Origin: Motiliproteus sp036961355
GTDB lineage: Bacteria; Pseudomonadota; Gammaproteobacteria; Pseudomonadales; Balneatricaceae
Direction of reading: 5' to 3'
NCBI GenBank assembly: GCA_036961355.1
Contig: JBALVL010000024.1
Coordinates: 10,203 to 74,202, forward strand
DNA length: 64,000 nucleotides
Part shown: positions 7,517-16,277 of the stretch, piece by piece
Layout: each line of letters begins with the position of its first letter
Position numbering within the stretch: position 1 is the first letter of the stretch
Position numbers and translations under genes: made by a program
The notes under the pieces: generated by a model
What the model saw: only the letters and a program-made list of their open reading frames with translations
Database searches by the model: none
What the model was told of the DNA's origin: nothing

Positions 7517-9307
7517 ATGCCGCATGTACTTTCTAAACTGTTATCTCGCAAGATAATACTGGGCACCTCGATAGGGGTCGGCCTGATTTTCATGGCTATT
7601 GGCGTGATTTTCTGGGGCGGTTTCAACACAGCAATGCAAGCTACCAATACCATGGAGTTCTGTATTGGTTGCCACGAAATGAAGGACAACGTCTACGTCG
7701 AATACAAAGAGACGATTCACTACCAGAACCGTAGCGGCGTACGAGCTGTCTGTTCAGACTGCCACGTGCCACGCGACTGGACCTACAAGATGATCCGTAA
7801 GATCCAGGCCAGTAAAGAGGTTTGGGGCAAAATCACCGGGGTGATTGATACCCGCGAAAAATTCCAGGAACACCGCATCGAGATGGCCGCCCGTGAATGG
7901 GCTCGGATGAAGTCCACTGACTCCCGCGAATGCCGCAACTGTCACGATTTCAACACCATGATGCCGGAGAACCAAAAACCACGGGCTCGCAAGCAACACA
8001 TCAATGCGATGACCGCCGGTAATACCTGTATCGACTGTCACAAAGGTATTGCCCACGAAAGTGTTCATGACCAGCTCAGCGACGAAGAGATGGAAGAACT
8101 GAGCAAGCCAAATCCAGACAATGCGATCGAACTGCCGCAGCACTGGAAAGACTTCCTTGTTAAAGAGGAAGCCGACAAGCAACGCGCGAAGGAAGAAAAG
8201 AAAGCTGCCATTGAAGCCGCTAAGATTGCTAAAGCTAAAGCAGCCGAAGAGGCCGCCAAACAAGCGGCTATTGATGCAGAGAAAGCCAAGGCCGATGCCG
8301 CCACTGCTAAAGCTGCTGGCGTCAAAGCCAAGCCGGTTGCCAAAGCCCAGCCAGTTGCAATGACAAAAGCCGCTGCCAAGCCTGCAGCATCCTCGGTCGA
8401 TTGGGATCTGGTGGCAGACCGTACCGTCACCGTATTCTTCCCGGGCCAAACCTCGATCGAATGGGTGATGCGCGGTAAAGACCACGGTGGTGCCCGTCCG
8501 GTTAAAGCCGGTGACCGCTGTGTCGACTGTCACGATCAGGAAACCGCCGATATGGGCGAGAAGATCGTTACCGGTAAGAAGGAGGGTGTAGAGCCTACGC
8601 CGATCCCGGGTAAGCGCGGCAGCATTGCGGTTTCCGTTAAAGCAGCCCACGACACTGACAACCTGTACCTACGGTTCCAGTGGACCAACAGTGAGCATAC
8701 ACCGGCACCGTTTGTCGATGGCGGCAAGATGGACCCTAAGAACCAGATGAAACTGGCGCTGATGCTGGCCGATGACAACAGCGATAAATTCGCATCACAG
8801 GCCGGTTGCTGGGGCACTTGCCACGCCGATCTGGATGGTATGCCGTTCGCACCCGAAGGCCAGCAGGTTAGTAAGTACCTGATGGATAGCCGTACCAAGG
8901 TTGAGATGAAAGGTCGTCGCGGTAAAGCACTGGGTGGCTGGGACAAGCGTAAAGAGGACGGCGATATCAAAGCCGAATTCGACGCTGGCCGCTTCATGGA
9001 CATCCTGCGCTACAAGGGTGGCGAGGAGCTAGCTGAAACCGGTTATATCCTGGCCGATCGTGAGATGAACCATGACGACATGGTTAAGTTCAACGCGCGT
9101 AAAGAGGGTGACCAGTGGATTGTTGAAGTTAAGCGTAAGCTTAATACCGGCAAGCCAGGCGACATTGTACTGTCCAAGGACAATGTCTATAACCTAGGCT
9201 TCGCGATCCACGACGACTACACTAATGCGCGTTTCCACCACGTATCGCTGGGTTATAAGCTAGGCTTTGATAACGACGACGTGGAGATCAATTCCGCAGC
9301 CCAGTAA
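7517..9307 (+). CDS. NapC/NirT tetraheme cytochrome fused to a C-terminal heme domain
   Basis: This 596-residue membrane-anchored cytochrome probably passes quinol electrons towards NirS. After one N-terminal membrane helix (about 12-34) it has four CXXCH motifs at residues 49-53, 79-83, 139-143 and 171-175, the NapC/NirT pattern. A Lys/Ala-rich, probably helical linker follows (about 215-290). The C-terminal half adds a fifth CVDCH (335-339) and an unusual CWGTCH (431-436, CX3CH) in a domain resembling the ethylbenzene-dehydrogenase gamma/heme-binding family (LYLRFQW, YNLGFAIHDDYTNARFHHVSLGYKLG). Typical NirT is about 200 residues, so this is a two-module fusion. Assignment of the C-terminal family is from memory of its motifs. 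GAGAGG precedes the ATG. Confidence 0.85.
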   Translation: MPHVLSKLLSRKIILGTSIGVGLIFMAIGVIFWGGFNTAMQATNTMEFCIGCHEMKDNVYVEYKETIHYQNRSGVRAVCSDCHVPRDWTYKMIRKIQASKEVWGKITGVIDTREKFQEHRIEMAAREWARMKSTDSRECRNCHDFNTMMPENQKPRARKQHINAMTAGNTCIDCHKGIAHESVHDQLSDEEMEELSKPNPDNAIELPQHWKDFLVKEEADKQRAKEEKKAAIEAAKIAKAKAAEEAAKQAAIDAEKAKADAATAKAAGVKAKPVAKAQPVAMTKAAAKPAASSVDWDLVADRTVTVFFPGQTSIEWVMRGKDHGGARPVKAGDRCVDCHDQETADMGEKIVTGKKEGVEPTPIPGKRGSIAVSVKAAHDTDNLYLRFQWTNSEHTPAPFVDGGKMDPKNQMKLALMLADDNSDKFASQAGCWGTCHADLDGMPFAPEGQQVSKYLMDSRTKVEMKGRRGKALGGWDKRKEDGDIKAEFDAGRFMDILRYKGGEELAETGYILADREMNHDDMVKFNARKEGDQWIVEVKRKLNTGKPGDIVLSKDNVYNLGFAIHDDYTNARFHHVSLGYKLGFDNDDVEINSAAQ

Positions 9308-9337
9308 CGGCTGCACCAACTGACGGAGAACGGGGCC

Positions 9338-9724
9338 ATGATCGCACACCGCTATCATTCGCAGCGTATGCAACTTGTCGCTGCTGGCGGGTTAACCACC
9401 CGCTGCACCCCGCTCACTCTGATTCTGTCGCTGGTACTGATACTGTTCAGTACCAGCTCTCTCGCCGAAACCCATACCATCGAAATCAAAAAGATGAAGT
9501 TCCTAACACCGGAACTAACCATCAAATTGAACGATACTGTGGTCTGGAACAACATCGAAAAGCGCCAGTACCACAGCGTCTGGTTCGAACAAGCGGGCGA
9601 CCCCGAACCCGATTACTTCTTCCCCGATGAATCTTATCAACGCAGCTTTGAGCAATTAGGCTCATTTCTGTATCGCTGCGGCCCCCACCCCGAGATGACA
9701 GGCACTATTCACGTCGTTGAGTAA
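9338..9724 (+). CDS. Periplasmic cupredoxin (plastocyanin-like)
   Basis: This 128-residue protein has an N-terminal signal or anchor ending near LAETH (residue 44) and a short blue-copper fold. The likely type 1 copper ligands are His in QYHSVW and Cys, His and Met in YRCGPHPEMTG close to the C-terminus. The ATG follows GGAG by nine bases. Its position 30 bases after the NirT fusion suggests a small periplasmic electron carrier that may serve NirS, a role played by cytochrome c551, azurin or pseudoazurin elsewhere. No nirM-type cytochrome c551 gene is seen nearby. The partner is inferred from context only. Confidence 0.82.
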   Translation: MIAHRYHSQRMQLVAAGGLTTRCTPLTLILSLVLILFSTSSLAETHTIEIKKMKFLTPELTIKLNDTVVWNNIEKRQYHSVWFEQAGDPEPDYFFPDESYQRSFEQLGSFLYRCGPHPEMTGTIHVVE

Positions 9725-9886
9725 CGGCCTGCGCTATCCCTTCATAACGATAACCCCGTTCTATCGATTACCTTTCTGTCGATCACCTCCCTCCACATCA
9801 AAAATCCGCCATATCGATACCTATCATTTGACCCGTCTACAGGTTGAGGGTTTAAGCTCAGCATTCGACAGGCAGAGGATGATTGA

Positions 9887-10399
9887 ATGTTTACGGTGAC
9901 TCAGCTCGCACGAAAATGCGGCATCTCTCGGGCAACAATTTTGTACTACGAACGCCAAGGGCTGCTGGTTCCTGCCCACCGTTCGGATAACGGTTACCGC
10001 TGGTACGGCGATAGCGAGATAGAACGGTTACAAGCGATCGTTTCATACCGCTCGTACGGCATAGCCGTGGTCCAGATCGCCGATCTACTCGATCACAGAG
10101 ATGGCGCCTCCCAATGGGAGATTCTGAAAGATCACTTCAACGGGCTGGAGCAAGAGATCAACCAGCTACGAAAACAACAGCGAGCGATTATCGCCTTGCT
10201 GCAACAACCTAAATTATTGGAGCAAAACATGGTCACCAAAGAGCGTTGGGTAGAGATAATGAAAGCCGCCGGTTTTGATGAAGCGGCGATGACAAAATGG
10301 CACCAGAAATTTGAAACGATGGAGCCGACCGAGCACCAGCTATTTCTCGAATCGCTGGGGATTGAGGAGCAGGAAATTAAGCGGATACGCGGTTTGTAA
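9887..10399 (+). CDS. MerR-family transcriptional regulator
   Basis: The 170-residue protein opens with a MerR winged helix (FTVTQLARKCGISRATILYYERQGLL, then NGYRWYGDSEIERLQ, residues 2-50), followed by a coiled dimerisation helix (about 85-110). The C-terminal 55 residues (KERWVEIMKAAGFDEAAMTKWHQKFE and following) resemble the small helical effector region of some uncharacterised MerR proteins and have no cysteine cluster, so it is not a metal sensor of the MerR/CueR kind. It is on the same strand as the nirS group but 160 bases away. Target and ligand unknown. Confidence 0.85.
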   Translation: MFTVTQLARKCGISRATILYYERQGLLVPAHRSDNGYRWYGDSEIERLQAIVSYRSYGIAVVQIADLLDHRDGASQWEILKDHFNGLEQEINQLRKQQRAIIALLQQPKLLEQNMVTKERWVEIMKAAGFDEAAMTKWHQKFETMEPTEHQLFLESLGIEEQEIKRIRGL

Positions 10400-10400
10400 A

Positions 10401-10427
10401 AAACAAAGGCCTCACGAAGAGGCCTTA
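10401..10427 (-). terminator. Hairpin terminator between merR and ridA-like genes
   Basis: AAGGCCTC-ACGAA-GAGGCCTT forms an eight-base-pair stem. On the minus strand it is followed by TTGTTTTTT, so it best terminates the long minus-strand operon that ends at 10495; it may also stop the plus-strand merR transcript. Confidence 0.7.
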
Positions 10428-10494
10428 ATACGCGGAGGCAGCCGAAGTTAACATCCGCCTCGTGACATCGCTATCAGCGACAGGTCGAGCTATT

Positions 10495-10842
10495 TCAGAC
10501 CGCAGCGGTCACCGAAATTTCTACTAAGAGTTCCGAGCTAGCCATACGTGCCTCGACGCAGGCTCTGGCGGGGGCGCTTCCCTCAGGAACCCAAGCATCC
10601 CAGACCGCATTCATTGCGGCGAAGTCGGCCATATCTTTGAGATAGATGGTCGCCGTTAGCAATTTATCCCGGCTGCTGCCTACAGACTCAACCAGCGCAT
10701 CGACCTTGGCCAGCATCGTCGTTGTCTGCCCGGTAATATCGGCGCTGCGATCTTCGGCCACCTGGCCGCAAAGGTAGGCGGTGCCATTATGCACCACGAT
10801 TCGGCTCATACGTGCTGCGGTCTGGAAACGGGTAATCGACAT
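10495..10842 (-). CDS. RidA-family (YjgF/YER057c/UK114) imine deaminase-like protein
   Basis: The 115-residue protein is a typical RidA-fold subunit with VVHNGTAYLCGQVA, a VDALVESVGSSRDKLLTATIYLKD segment and the C-terminal ARACVEARMASSELLVEISV, where the Arg after PA-R-ACVE is in the substrate-binding position. RidA proteins hydrolyse reactive enamines and imines. As last gene of an operon encoding a flavin-dependent amine/imino-acid dehydrogenase, it would clear the imine product. AAGAGAG precedes the ATG. Confidence 0.9.
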   Translation of the reverse strand: MSITRFQTAARMSRIVVHNGTAYLCGQVAEDRSADITGQTTTMLAKVDALVESVGSSRDKLLTATIYLKDMADFAAMNAVWDAWVPEGSAPARACVEARMASSELLVEISVTAAV

Positions 10843-10878
10843 CGTATTACTCTCTTTTTCTAATACGGATAGGGATAA

Positions 10879-12339
10879 TCAGGCTTTGGCCTGCTCAACG
10901 AATTCTGACTCTAATTTTGGCTCTAGTTCTGACTCTAGTTCTGGCTCCATGCTCGCCAACTCCCCTAAGGTGACCGGCTTGATCGGTGAACGAATATTGT
11001 AATAGCCGACCTCAGAGACCGGCGCATTATGCACTTCGGCCATCAGTTGCGATACCGTCAGCCCGCACATACGCCCCTGACATGGCCCCATACCCGCTCG
11101 GCTGAAGGCTTTTGCCTGGTTCGGGCCGGCACAACCATTTTTCGCGACACTGCGGATATCACCCGCAGTGACCTCTTCGCAGCGGCACACCAATGTCTCA
11201 TCGGCTGGCCGCAAAAACACCGCAGCCGGGCGGTAGAGTCGGTCCAGAAAGGGGCGGATTGCCAACTGCTGAGCGATCGCCTGCTGCAATTTTTGGGTGT
11301 CTTGGTCGTGTGCCTCTGTGTTCTGGGTTTGCTGACCGGTATCACCCAGCCTCGATGCTATCTCAATGGCTGCTAATTTACCCTGCAGCTCGGCAACCAG
11401 CGCACCACCAATCCCAGCGCTATCGCCGGCGACAAAGACACCGCCGACGCTGGTCTCTCCGCCACTATCAAGGCACGGATGCCAACACTGCTGTAGTTCA
11501 TCCCAGCGGTGCTCTGCGCCCAAAGACCTCGTTAACTGGACGTTGGGTACTACACCCTGATGAACCAATAGCGTGGAACAGGCCAGCGTTTGCTCGCGGT
11601 CCTTGTGGCGAAAGCGAACCCTGGCAAGTTTGCCGTCGCTGCCGCCCTCGGCACGTAGCTGTTGGACACCACTCAGCCGCTTTACACCAGCAGAGCGCAG
11701 CTCCATCAGTAACTTGCAGCCTTTGAGCAGATAACGCCACCCCCGCAGCGCGCCCGGTAGTTCGCGTAGCGCCTCAACGTAATGGCGGCTCGGCGTGGTA
11801 TCGAGCACCGCGGCGATCGACACGCCGGCGCGCTGTAACTGGCAGGCGATCAGCAGCAACAACGGCCCGCTACCGGCGATCACCAGCGGTTCGGACGGAG
11901 CCAAACCGCTACTTTTAAGCATGATCTGGGCAGCGCCGCAGGTCATCACCCCCGGCGTGGTCCAGCCGGGGAACGGTACCGGCCGCTCCTGTGCACCGGT
12001 TGCAAGCAATAAGCGGCTGAAACTGATCCGCCGACTGCTACCCTCCAGCGACAGACACAGATGGCGGGCACCGATCTCCCACACGGTGGCGCTGTGTAAC
12101 ACCTCGATCTTGGCCGCTGAAAACTCAGCCACCAGATCGGCGCCATAATAATACTCAGGTCCCAGAATCCGTTTATCCTGCAACACCGGTTGTCCGACTT
12201 GGCGGTAGATCTGACCGCCAGCGCGGGGCTGCTCATCGATCACCACCACGTTTAAGCCACGGTGGGCACTCTCGATAGCGGCTGCCATCCCCGCAGGGCC
12301 GGCACCCACCACGGCAAGATCGTATTGCACTGTGCTCAT
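10879..12339 (-). CDS. FAD-dependent oxidoreductase, HcnB/OoxA/LhpE-like subunit
   Basis: This is the NAD(P)/FAD-binding-fold subunit of a multi-subunit amine or imino-acid dehydrogenase. From the ATG at 12339 (486 residues) it has a GAGPAGMAAAIESAHRGL FAD motif, EQPRAGGQIYRQ, a second nucleotide motif GSGPLLLLIACQLQRAG, and a C-terminal BFD-like [2Fe-2S] domain with LVCRCEEVT and GPCQGRMCG cysteines (CXC plus CX4C). A Glu/Pro/Leu-rich tail (PELESELEPKLESE) closes it. The longer reading frame extends 38 codons upstream but the ATG at 12339 overlaps the preceding stop as ATGA. Relatives include octopine/nopaline oxidase, hydroxyproline dehydrogenase and hydrogen cyanide synthase; context favours uptake and catabolism of an amino-acid-like compound. 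Confidence 0.85.
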   Translation of the reverse strand: MSTVQYDLAVVGAGPAGMAAAIESAHRGLNVVVIDEQPRAGGQIYRQVGQPVLQDKRILGPEYYYGADLVAEFSAAKIEVLHSATVWEIGARHLCLSLEGSSRRISFSRLLLATGAQERPVPFPGWTTPGVMTCGAAQIMLKSSGLAPSEPLVIAGSGPLLLLIACQLQRAGVSIAAVLDTTPSRHYVEALRELPGALRGWRYLLKGCKLLMELRSAGVKRLSGVQQLRAEGGSDGKLARVRFRHKDREQTLACSTLLVHQGVVPNVQLTRSLGAEHRWDELQQCWHPCLDSGGETSVGGVFVAGDSAGIGGALVAELQGKLAAIEIASRLGDTGQQTQNTEAHDQDTQKLQQAIAQQLAIRPFLDRLYRPAAVFLRPADETLVCRCEEVTAGDIRSVAKNGCAGPNQAKAFSRAGMGPCQGRMCGLTVSQLMAEVHNAPVSEVGYYNIRSPIKPVTLGELASMEPELESELEPKLESEFVEQAKA

Positions 12340-12656
12340 ACTGACTCCTCCATCACCGCGCGAGCGCCGTGTTGAAAGCCAACCTCCATCCCTTCGACCA
12401 CCGGGATCATACAGCCCTGTGTATTGGCTTGCCCGTCGATCACCATCAGGCACTCAAAGCAGACACCCATCATGCAGTAAGGCGCGCGCGGACTCGTCGA
12501 CACAGCTGTGGTTCGGGTTGGCCCGAGGCCAGCCGCCAATACCGCTGCCGCCACACTTTCCCCCGCCCGAGCGGTAACAACCTGCCCTTCGACACGAAAG
12601 CTAATCGTTTCAGCGGCGTTCGAGGGGAGCCGTTTAAAGGCTGAATCGTTCAGCAT
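12336..12656 (-). CDS. Small [2Fe-2S] subunit, HcnA/LhpF-like
   Basis: The 106-residue protein (ATG at 12656) is a ferredoxin-like subunit with ISFRVEGQVVTARAGESVAAAVLAAG and the cysteine pattern CMMGVCFEC plus a later GCMIP cysteine. It would carry electrons between the two flavoproteins of the complex. Its start lies inside the end of the upstream DAO-type gene (23-base overlap), and its stop overlaps the next start (ATGA), so all three subunits are coupled. Such small subunits accompany opine oxidases, D-hydroxyproline dehydrogenase and cyanide synthase. Confidence 0.88.
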   Translation of the reverse strand: MLNDSAFKRLPSNAAETISFRVEGQVVTARAGESVAAAVLAAGLGPTRTTAVSTSPRAPYCMMGVCFECLMVIDGQANTQGCMIPVVEGMEVGFQHGARAVMEESV

Positions 12657-13764
12657 GGAACTCCTCCAGAGAGAGACTTGGGTCGGCAATGCCAGTGGCG
12701 ATCCACTCGGCGATCGGACCGGCATGCGCCGCTGCTAAAGTGACACCGCTGTGGCATGACACCAGAAAGGCCCCCGGATATTGTTGAGATTGCTGATAAA
12801 TAGGGTAACCGTCGGGTGTCATCACCCGCAGCGCCCCCCAGGAGCGAATCAACCGGACCTTTTTGAGCAGTGGGAACATCGTTATCGCTCGTCGTGCAAT
12901 CGTCGCCACCACGTCGGTGGTCGTGCCGCTGTCCAGCCCCACGTCCTCCTTAGAATCACCACACTGGATAGTGCCTTCGCCGGTTTGGCGTACATGGCCG
13001 GTGGGATAATCGAGAAAATGCTGCACCCGTTCGGCGATCAATACCTGGCCGCGGTTGGGTACCACCGGAGCAGACAACCCCAATTGAGGAGCCAGATCAC
13101 GGTTGCCTAGCCCTGCGGCCAGTACCACCTTATCTGCCTCAAATTGCTGGTCGCCGCAGTGAACCCGGAAACGGCCCTGTTGCGGCTCGACCCGGGTCAC
13201 CGGACCGCTAGTGAGTAATCGACCACCGTTAGCGATAAAGCGCTGCGCCATCGCGCGCAATAGCAACAGCGGATTAACGTGACCGTCTTCCGGCCCCCAG
13301 GTGGCGCCTGCCACCGTCGGACCAATCTCGGGCACCTTGGCTTTGAGCTGCTCATGGTTCAGCACCTCGTACGGATAGTCACCGTTATGCTCGTCGCGCA
13401 TCGCGTCTAGCATCAGCCGACGTTGTTCCAATTCTTGCTCGGTGAGACAGATAAACAGCCCGCCGATCTGAGAGAGCTGTACGTCAACACCGGTCGAGGC
13501 GGTCAGTTGCTCGGCAAACGGCCCCCACAAGCGTGCCGATAAGCGGCTCAAGCGGGCGTAGGCGGGACAGGTATCCCCTTTGCCCTGCACCCACACCAAG
13601 CCAAAATTTCCGCGAGACGCACGTATAGCGATATCACCTTCGTCGATGATAGAAACGGTTAACCCCTGGTCTTGCAACCCGAGAGCCACCGCCAACCCCA
13701 CTAGCCCGCCACCGATAACGGCCACCTCTGCCTCATAGCGACCAGGATTCGCACCTACGCTCAT
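12634..13764 (-). CDS. DAO-family FAD-dependent amine oxidoreductase subunit
   Basis: This catalytic flavoprotein subunit belongs to the D-amino-acid oxidase/glycine oxidase family. Starting from the ATG at 13764 (GGAGAGAAGG upstream) it has 376 residues with the GGGLVGLAVALGLQDQG dinucleotide motif near the N-terminus, RASRGNFGLVWVQGKG, and a C-terminal GALRVMTPDGYPIY and CHSGVTLAAAHAGPIAEWI. The form resembles OoxB/NoxB and LhpB subunits. It oxidises a secondary or primary amine of unknown identity; the imine would be handled by the downstream RidA. It follows the TRAP genes across a hairpin. Confidence 0.87.
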   Translation of the reverse strand: MSVGANPGRYEAEVAVIGGGLVGLAVALGLQDQGLTVSIIDEGDIAIRASRGNFGLVWVQGKGDTCPAYARLSRLSARLWGPFAEQLTASTGVDVQLSQIGGLFICLTEQELEQRRLMLDAMRDEHNGDYPYEVLNHEQLKAKVPEIGPTVAGATWGPEDGHVNPLLLLRAMAQRFIANGGRLLTSGPVTRVEPQQGRFRVHCGDQQFEADKVVLAAGLGNRDLAPQLGLSAPVVPNRGQVLIAERVQHFLDYPTGHVRQTGEGTIQCGDSKEDVGLDSGTTTDVVATIARRAITMFPLLKKVRLIRSWGALRVMTPDGYPIYQQSQQYPGAFLVSCHSGVTLAAAHAGPIAEWIATGIADPSLSLEEFHAERFSL

Positions 13765-13816
13765 GGCCTTCTCTCCAGTCGAATAATCGGTTAGCCCATA
13801 CGAATCGGGCTTGATG

Positions 13817-13841
13817 GCCGGCCACAACAAATGTGGCCGGC
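13817..13841 (-). terminator. Intercistronic hairpin between TRAP and dehydrogenase genes
   Basis: GCCGGCCACA and TGTGGCCGGC form a ten-base-pair stem with a five-base loop between the dctP-like stop (13866) and the DAO-type start (13764). There is no T tract, so it is more likely an mRNA-stabilising or partial attenuation element that lets the binding protein be made in excess. Confidence 0.6.
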
Positions 13842-13865
13842 GTGTCGAGCTATCGGATTAGAGAA

Positions 13866-14864
13866 TCAATTGGCGACCTGATCCAAGATACCCTGACCCC
13901 ACTCAGCACCCACGTCTTCCAGGATCTGTGGCCAAACCTCGGCGCGGACTTTCTGGGCCGCTGCGGCTAGCTCCTCGTCGTTCAAACGGACGATGGTCGC
14001 ACCGTTATCGGCCAGCTTCTGCTCATAGGCTGCTTGGTCGGACTCGGCACGGCTCCAGCGCGTCACCTCGAAGGCCTGTGCTTCTGTCTGCAGCGCTTCA
14101 CGCTCGTCTGCGTCAAGGTCGGAGAACGTCTCAGAGTTGATGATCATGTACCACACCTCAAAATGGGTGTTGACCGGCAAGTAGGTCTTGGTGACATCAC
14201 GGAACGAGGCGTAGTAACCCTCGGCACCAGAGCCGATCACCCCGTCAACCACGCCGGTCTGCACCGCGGTAAAGGCTTCTGAGAAGGGAATGGGGGAGCT
14301 GATGTAACCCAAAGCGTCGCCGGTCAACTGGAAGCTCTTGATACCGGGGACCCGCACCTTGATGCCTTTTTTGGCATTGGCATCGCCAGGTGATACCGCA
14401 TCACGGTTCAATGAGATGCCACCGAAGTAGACCGGGTAGGCAGCCAACATGGTGATGTCCTGCTGGGCGTAGAGGCCTTTCATGGCTGTGTAGATAGCAC
14501 CACCGGGGCCGTAGACCTTGCGAGCCTGTGTCCAGTTCTCAGCAAGGTAAGGGAAGGAGCTGATCTGCATCTTGCGTGAAGCGGCGGTAGCAGCCGGCTG
14601 CACAGCCATGTCCACAGCGCCTACGGAGATCCGTTCTTGAACCGAGGTGTAGTCGCCCAGCGCGCTGGCCGCGTAGATCTTGAGTTTGATGTCTCCGCCG
14701 GTAGCCGCATCAACCTTGTCGGAAAACGCTTTGAGTTCCTGGTCGATGATCGTGCCTTGAGGCCGTACATGAGACATCTTCAGTGTCGCCGCTTGAGCAA
14801 CTCCTACGGTTGCCAACGACAGTGACAGTGCAAAAGCGATTTCTTTGGTCAGCGTTATACGCAT
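13866..14864 (-). CDS. TRAP transporter substrate-binding protein (DctP family)
   Basis: The 332-residue periplasmic binding protein (ATG at 14864 after GGAGAAGACC) has a signal peptide ending near VAQAATLK, the family start LKMSHVRPQGT, the conserved Arg loop KVRVPGIKSFQL, and SEAFTAVQTGVVDGVIGS, the TRAP signature around the ligand carboxylate. It delivers a carboxylate-bearing compound to the DctQM membrane pair encoded upstream. Given the downstream dehydrogenase, the ligand is probably an amino acid, imino acid or opine-like molecule; this is inferred. Confidence 0.93.
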   Translation of the reverse strand: MRITLTKEIAFALSLSLATVGVAQAATLKMSHVRPQGTIIDQELKAFSDKVDAATGGDIKLKIYAASALGDYTSVQERISVGAVDMAVQPAATAASRKMQISSFPYLAENWTQARKVYGPGGAIYTAMKGLYAQQDITMLAAYPVYFGGISLNRDAVSPGDANAKKGIKVRVPGIKSFQLTGDALGYISSPIPFSEAFTAVQTGVVDGVIGSGAEGYYASFRDVTKTYLPVNTHFEVWYMIINSETFSDLDADEREALQTEAQAFEVTRWSRAESDQAAYEQKLADNGATIVRLNDEELAAAAQKVRAEVWPQILEDVGAEWGQGILDQVAN

Positions 14865-14978
14865 GGTCTTCTCCATTTTTTTTTAATATCCCAAAGCGGG
14901 AATCGAGGTAGAGCCTTTCTTTCGATCGTTAAAAACTTTCTGTTCAAATGCTTTCTATTCAAATATTTAGCTACAGCC

Positions 14979-16277
14979 TTAGTATCCAAGCTGGGCCGGA
15001 ATGTATTCTGAGACTTCGGGCCAGATCAGCACCATGATCACCACCGGCAGATAGCCGAACAGCAGCAGGATCATGGCGGGTTTAATCACTTCGGTGAATT
15101 TGACGTTGCCGATCCGTGCACCCAGATAGAGGATGCTGGCGTAGGGCGGTGTTACCCCACCCATCGCGGTGGTCACACCCATGATGGCGGCGAACTGGAT
15201 TGGACTAACACCCAGTGCTCCCATCAGCGGCATCAATAGCGGCGCGGTCAGGATGATGGCAGTGATGTCGTTGACCACCATGCCGATGGCGAACAGAAAC
15301 AGTGTCACCAGAATCAGCAGCATGGTCTTATCGGTGGTGATCTCGAAGATCACCTCTACCAGCGCCTGGGGGATGTCCTCCATCACGAACAGCTGGCTCA
15401 GCATCAGGCTGAACAGGATCATGATCAGGATGGCGCCCACGGCGGTGGCCGATTCTTTAGCGGATTCCAGGAAGGTTTTCCAAGTCAGCCCTTTATAGAT
15501 CCAGAAGCCGACCGGTAGCGCGTAGATCACTGCCACGGCTGCCGCTTCGGTGGGCGTCATAATGCCACCGTAGATACCGCCCAGAATGATCACCGGCATC
15601 AGCAACGCCGGGATCGCATGCACGGTATGGTTGCCCGCTTCCTTGACTATCGCCCCGATCTCCATCGGCTCATCGAGCACCAGCGGGAACTTGCGCGCCA
15701 TTACTAGGTTAACGATGGCGAAGTTGAGCATGATCAGCAGACCCGGCCCCAGCGTCGCCAGAAAGCTGGCCAGGATTGAGGTTTCAGTCACCCAGCCGTA
15801 GACGATCATGGTGACGCTGGGCGGAATCAACAGACCCAGGATCGACGAGTTGGCAATCAGTGCGGTAGCATACGCTCGGGGGTATCCCTTGCGCTCCATC
15901 TCGGGGATTAATAGCGGGCCGATAGCGGCAATGCCGGTCAGGCCGCTGCCGGAGATAGCGCCGATAATGGCGCAGCTGATCGAGGCCACCACGCCCAGCC
16001 CGCCGCGAATCCGGCCGACAAAAACATTAACGAATTTGAGTAGACTGGCGGCGATACCACTAACACTCATGATGGTACCGGCAAACACGAACAGCGGGAT
16101 GGCCAGCAGTATCGGGTTGGTCAGCTGGCTAAAGCCCCACAACATCATCCCCTTCATGGTGGCATCACCCACCAGGGTCATGACCATCAGACCGGCGCCA
16201 AAGCAGTATGGCAGCGGCACACCCAGGGTCAGCAGAATAACCAGTACCAGAAAGGCTAACAGTGCAATCTCAACCAT
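14979..16277 (-). CDS. TRAP transporter large permease (DctM)
   Basis: This 432-residue inner-membrane protein with about twelve hydrophobic segments is the 12-TM subunit of a TRAP symporter. Markers include SGSGLTGIAAIGPLLIPEM, IPPSVTMIVYGW, TPTEAAAVAVIYAL and VNDITAIILTAPLLMP. It uses a sodium gradient with the DctQ partner. The start overlaps the dctQ end by eight bases; dctP follows after about 115 bases. Confidence 0.94.
   Translation of the reverse strand: MVEIALLAFLVLVILLTLGVPLPYCFGAGLMVMTLVGDATMKGMMLWGFSQLTNPILLAIPLFVFAGTIMSVSGIAASLLKFVNVFVGRIRGGLGVVASISCAIIGAISGSGLTGIAAIGPLLIPEMERKGYPRAYATALIANSSILGLLIPPSVTMIVYGWVTETSILASFLATLGPGLLIMLNFAIVNLVMARKFPLVLDEPMEIGAIVKEAGNHTVHAIPALLMPVIILGGIYGGIMTPTEAAAVAVIYALPVGFWIYKGLTWKTFLESAKESATAVGAILIMILFSLMLSQLFVMEDIPQALVEVIFEITTDKTMLLILVTLFLFAIGMVVNDITAIILTAPLLMPLMGALGVSPIQFAAIMGVTTAMGGVTPPYASILYLGARIGNVKFTEVIKPAMILLLFGYLPVVIMVLIWPEVSEYIPAQLGY

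Noticed and set aside
10879..13764. Hydrogen cyanide synthase HcnABC
   Set aside because: The subunit types are shared, but gene order differs and TRAP uptake, RidA and an OccR-like regulator point to catabolism.
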